DNA of 6,086 nucleotides from Quisquiliibacterium sp. (lineage in GTDB: Bacteria > Pseudomonadota > Gammaproteobacteria > Burkholderiales > Burkholderiaceae_E): contig JALRBB010000345.1 in the NCBI GenBank assembly GCA_023257915.1, positions 1-6,086 on the forward strand, read 5' to 3'. Position numbers and translations under genes: made by a program. The notes beneath the pieces were generated by a model, which saw only the letters and a program-made list of their open reading frames with translations, was not told the origin of the DNA and did not search any database. Shown piece by piece: positions 5,613-6,086 of the stretch; the stretch's first letter is position 1, and each line of letters opens with the position of its first letter.

Positions 5613-6086
5613 GTGGAAGAGAATCCGTCCACCACCCCCACGGCAACCCTGGTGCGCAGGATTGCGTTCCTGTTCGCCGTCGTGATGTCCCTCTACCACA
5701 TGTATGTGGCCGCCTTCGGCCCGCCGGAGGCGCTGACTTTTCGCGCGACGCACTTGTTGTTCGCGCTGACGCTGGTCTATCTGCTGTTTCCGTTCAAGGC
5801 CGGCGGTGCGGCTGCCTGGCGGGTGCTTGATTACGTGCTGCTGGCCGGAGGCTGGGGAATCATCTTCTATCTGTTCGTCAATCATGAGTACCTGACGAAT
5901 CGGATGATCTATATCGACGACTTGTCGATGTTGGACAAGTTCTTTGCCGTGCTGTCGGTGATCGTGGTGCTCGATGCGACCCGTCGGGTGATTGGCTGGG
6001 CGTTGCCGCTGACCGCGATCTGTTTTCTGGTCTACGCAATTGGCTTCACGAACGTCACGTTCCAGGTTTTGCTCGAGCAACTCTAT
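5613..6086 (+). CDS. TRAP transporter fused permease subunit, N-terminal part (partial)
   Basis: An open frame from GTG 5613 runs without a stop to the end of the window, giving 158 residues (MEENPSTTPTATLVRRIAFL at the start). It is strongly hydrophobic, with membrane segments near 17-35, 46-62, 72-89, 109-121 and 126-145. Recognisable blocks include FGPPEALTFRATHLLFAL (35-52), LDYVLLAGGW (72-81) and LDATRRVIGWALPL (120-133). These match the beginning of the long 4TM/12TM fused DctQM permeases that work with TAXI binding proteins and use an ion gradient for uptake. Such proteins usually exceed 600 residues, so most of it lies beyond the window. GTG is chosen because of GGAG 7 nt upstream and a stop in frame at 5595-5597; the next in-frame ATG (codon 25) would fall inside the first membrane segment. 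Its place behind the TAXI gene supports a single two-component transporter. Confidence 0.88.
   Translation, partial: MEENPSTTPTATLVRRIAFLFAVVMSLYHMYVAAFGPPEALTFRATHLLFALTLVYLLFPFKAGGAAAWRVLDYVLLAGGWGIIFYLFVNHEYLTNRMIYIDDLSMLDKFFAVLSVIVVLDATRRVIGWALPLTAICFLVYAIGFTNVTFQVLLEQLY

Noticed and set aside
5594..5830. 78-residue plus-strand open frame starting at an ATA/ATG-like position after the terminator
   Set aside because: It is out of frame with the permease, which has the hydrophobic family pattern and its own ribosome site. The short frame has no recognisable content.

Overview
The window looks like chromosomal DNA of a GC-rich proteobacterium. GC is roughly mid-60s percent by eye, genes are tightly packed on one strand, and the content is organic-acid catabolism. 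The family mix (glycolate oxidase, LrgAB, HpaI-type aldolase, TAXI-type TRAP transporter) best fits a betaproteobacterium of the Rhodocyclales/Burkholderiales kind. That placement is an inference from gene style, not from a marker gene. Everything recognised lies on the plus strand. I saw no RNA gene, insertion sequence, phage gene or CRISPR array.

Region 1 (1-2420) holds the end of glcD followed by complete glcE and glcF, nearly abutting (gaps of 2 and 1 nt). Together they encode the membrane-associated glycolate dehydrogenase, which oxidises glycolate to glyoxylate: GlcD and GlcE are the flavin subunits and GlcF the iron-sulfur subunit. Region 2 (2447-3567) follows after only 26 nt and holds an lrgA/cidA-type and an lrgB-type membrane gene, overlapping by one base. 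Plant plastids use an LrgA-LrgB fusion protein (PLGG1) to move glycolate and glycerate, so this pair is a plausible glycolate or related short-acid transporter read from the same transcript. This is the most interesting point in the window.

Region 3 (3568-4412) has a 77-nt spacer with a perfect hairpin and an adjoining 8-bp palindrome. A class II, HpaI-type aldolase follows, with its metal and catalytic residues intact. Region 4 (4413-6086) begins with a 175-nt spacer containing a plausible sigma70 promoter and a small dyad. It continues with a complete TAXI-type TRAP solute-binding protein, a strong intrinsic terminator, and the start of a fused TRAP permease that opens on GTG and runs off the window.

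As a whole the window reads as a carboxylate-use neighbourhood: uptake (TRAP, possibly LrgAB), oxidation of glycolate (GlcDEF), and cleavage of 4-hydroxy-2-oxo acids to pyruvate plus an aldehyde (HpaI type). I found no clear sign of an entirely new system.
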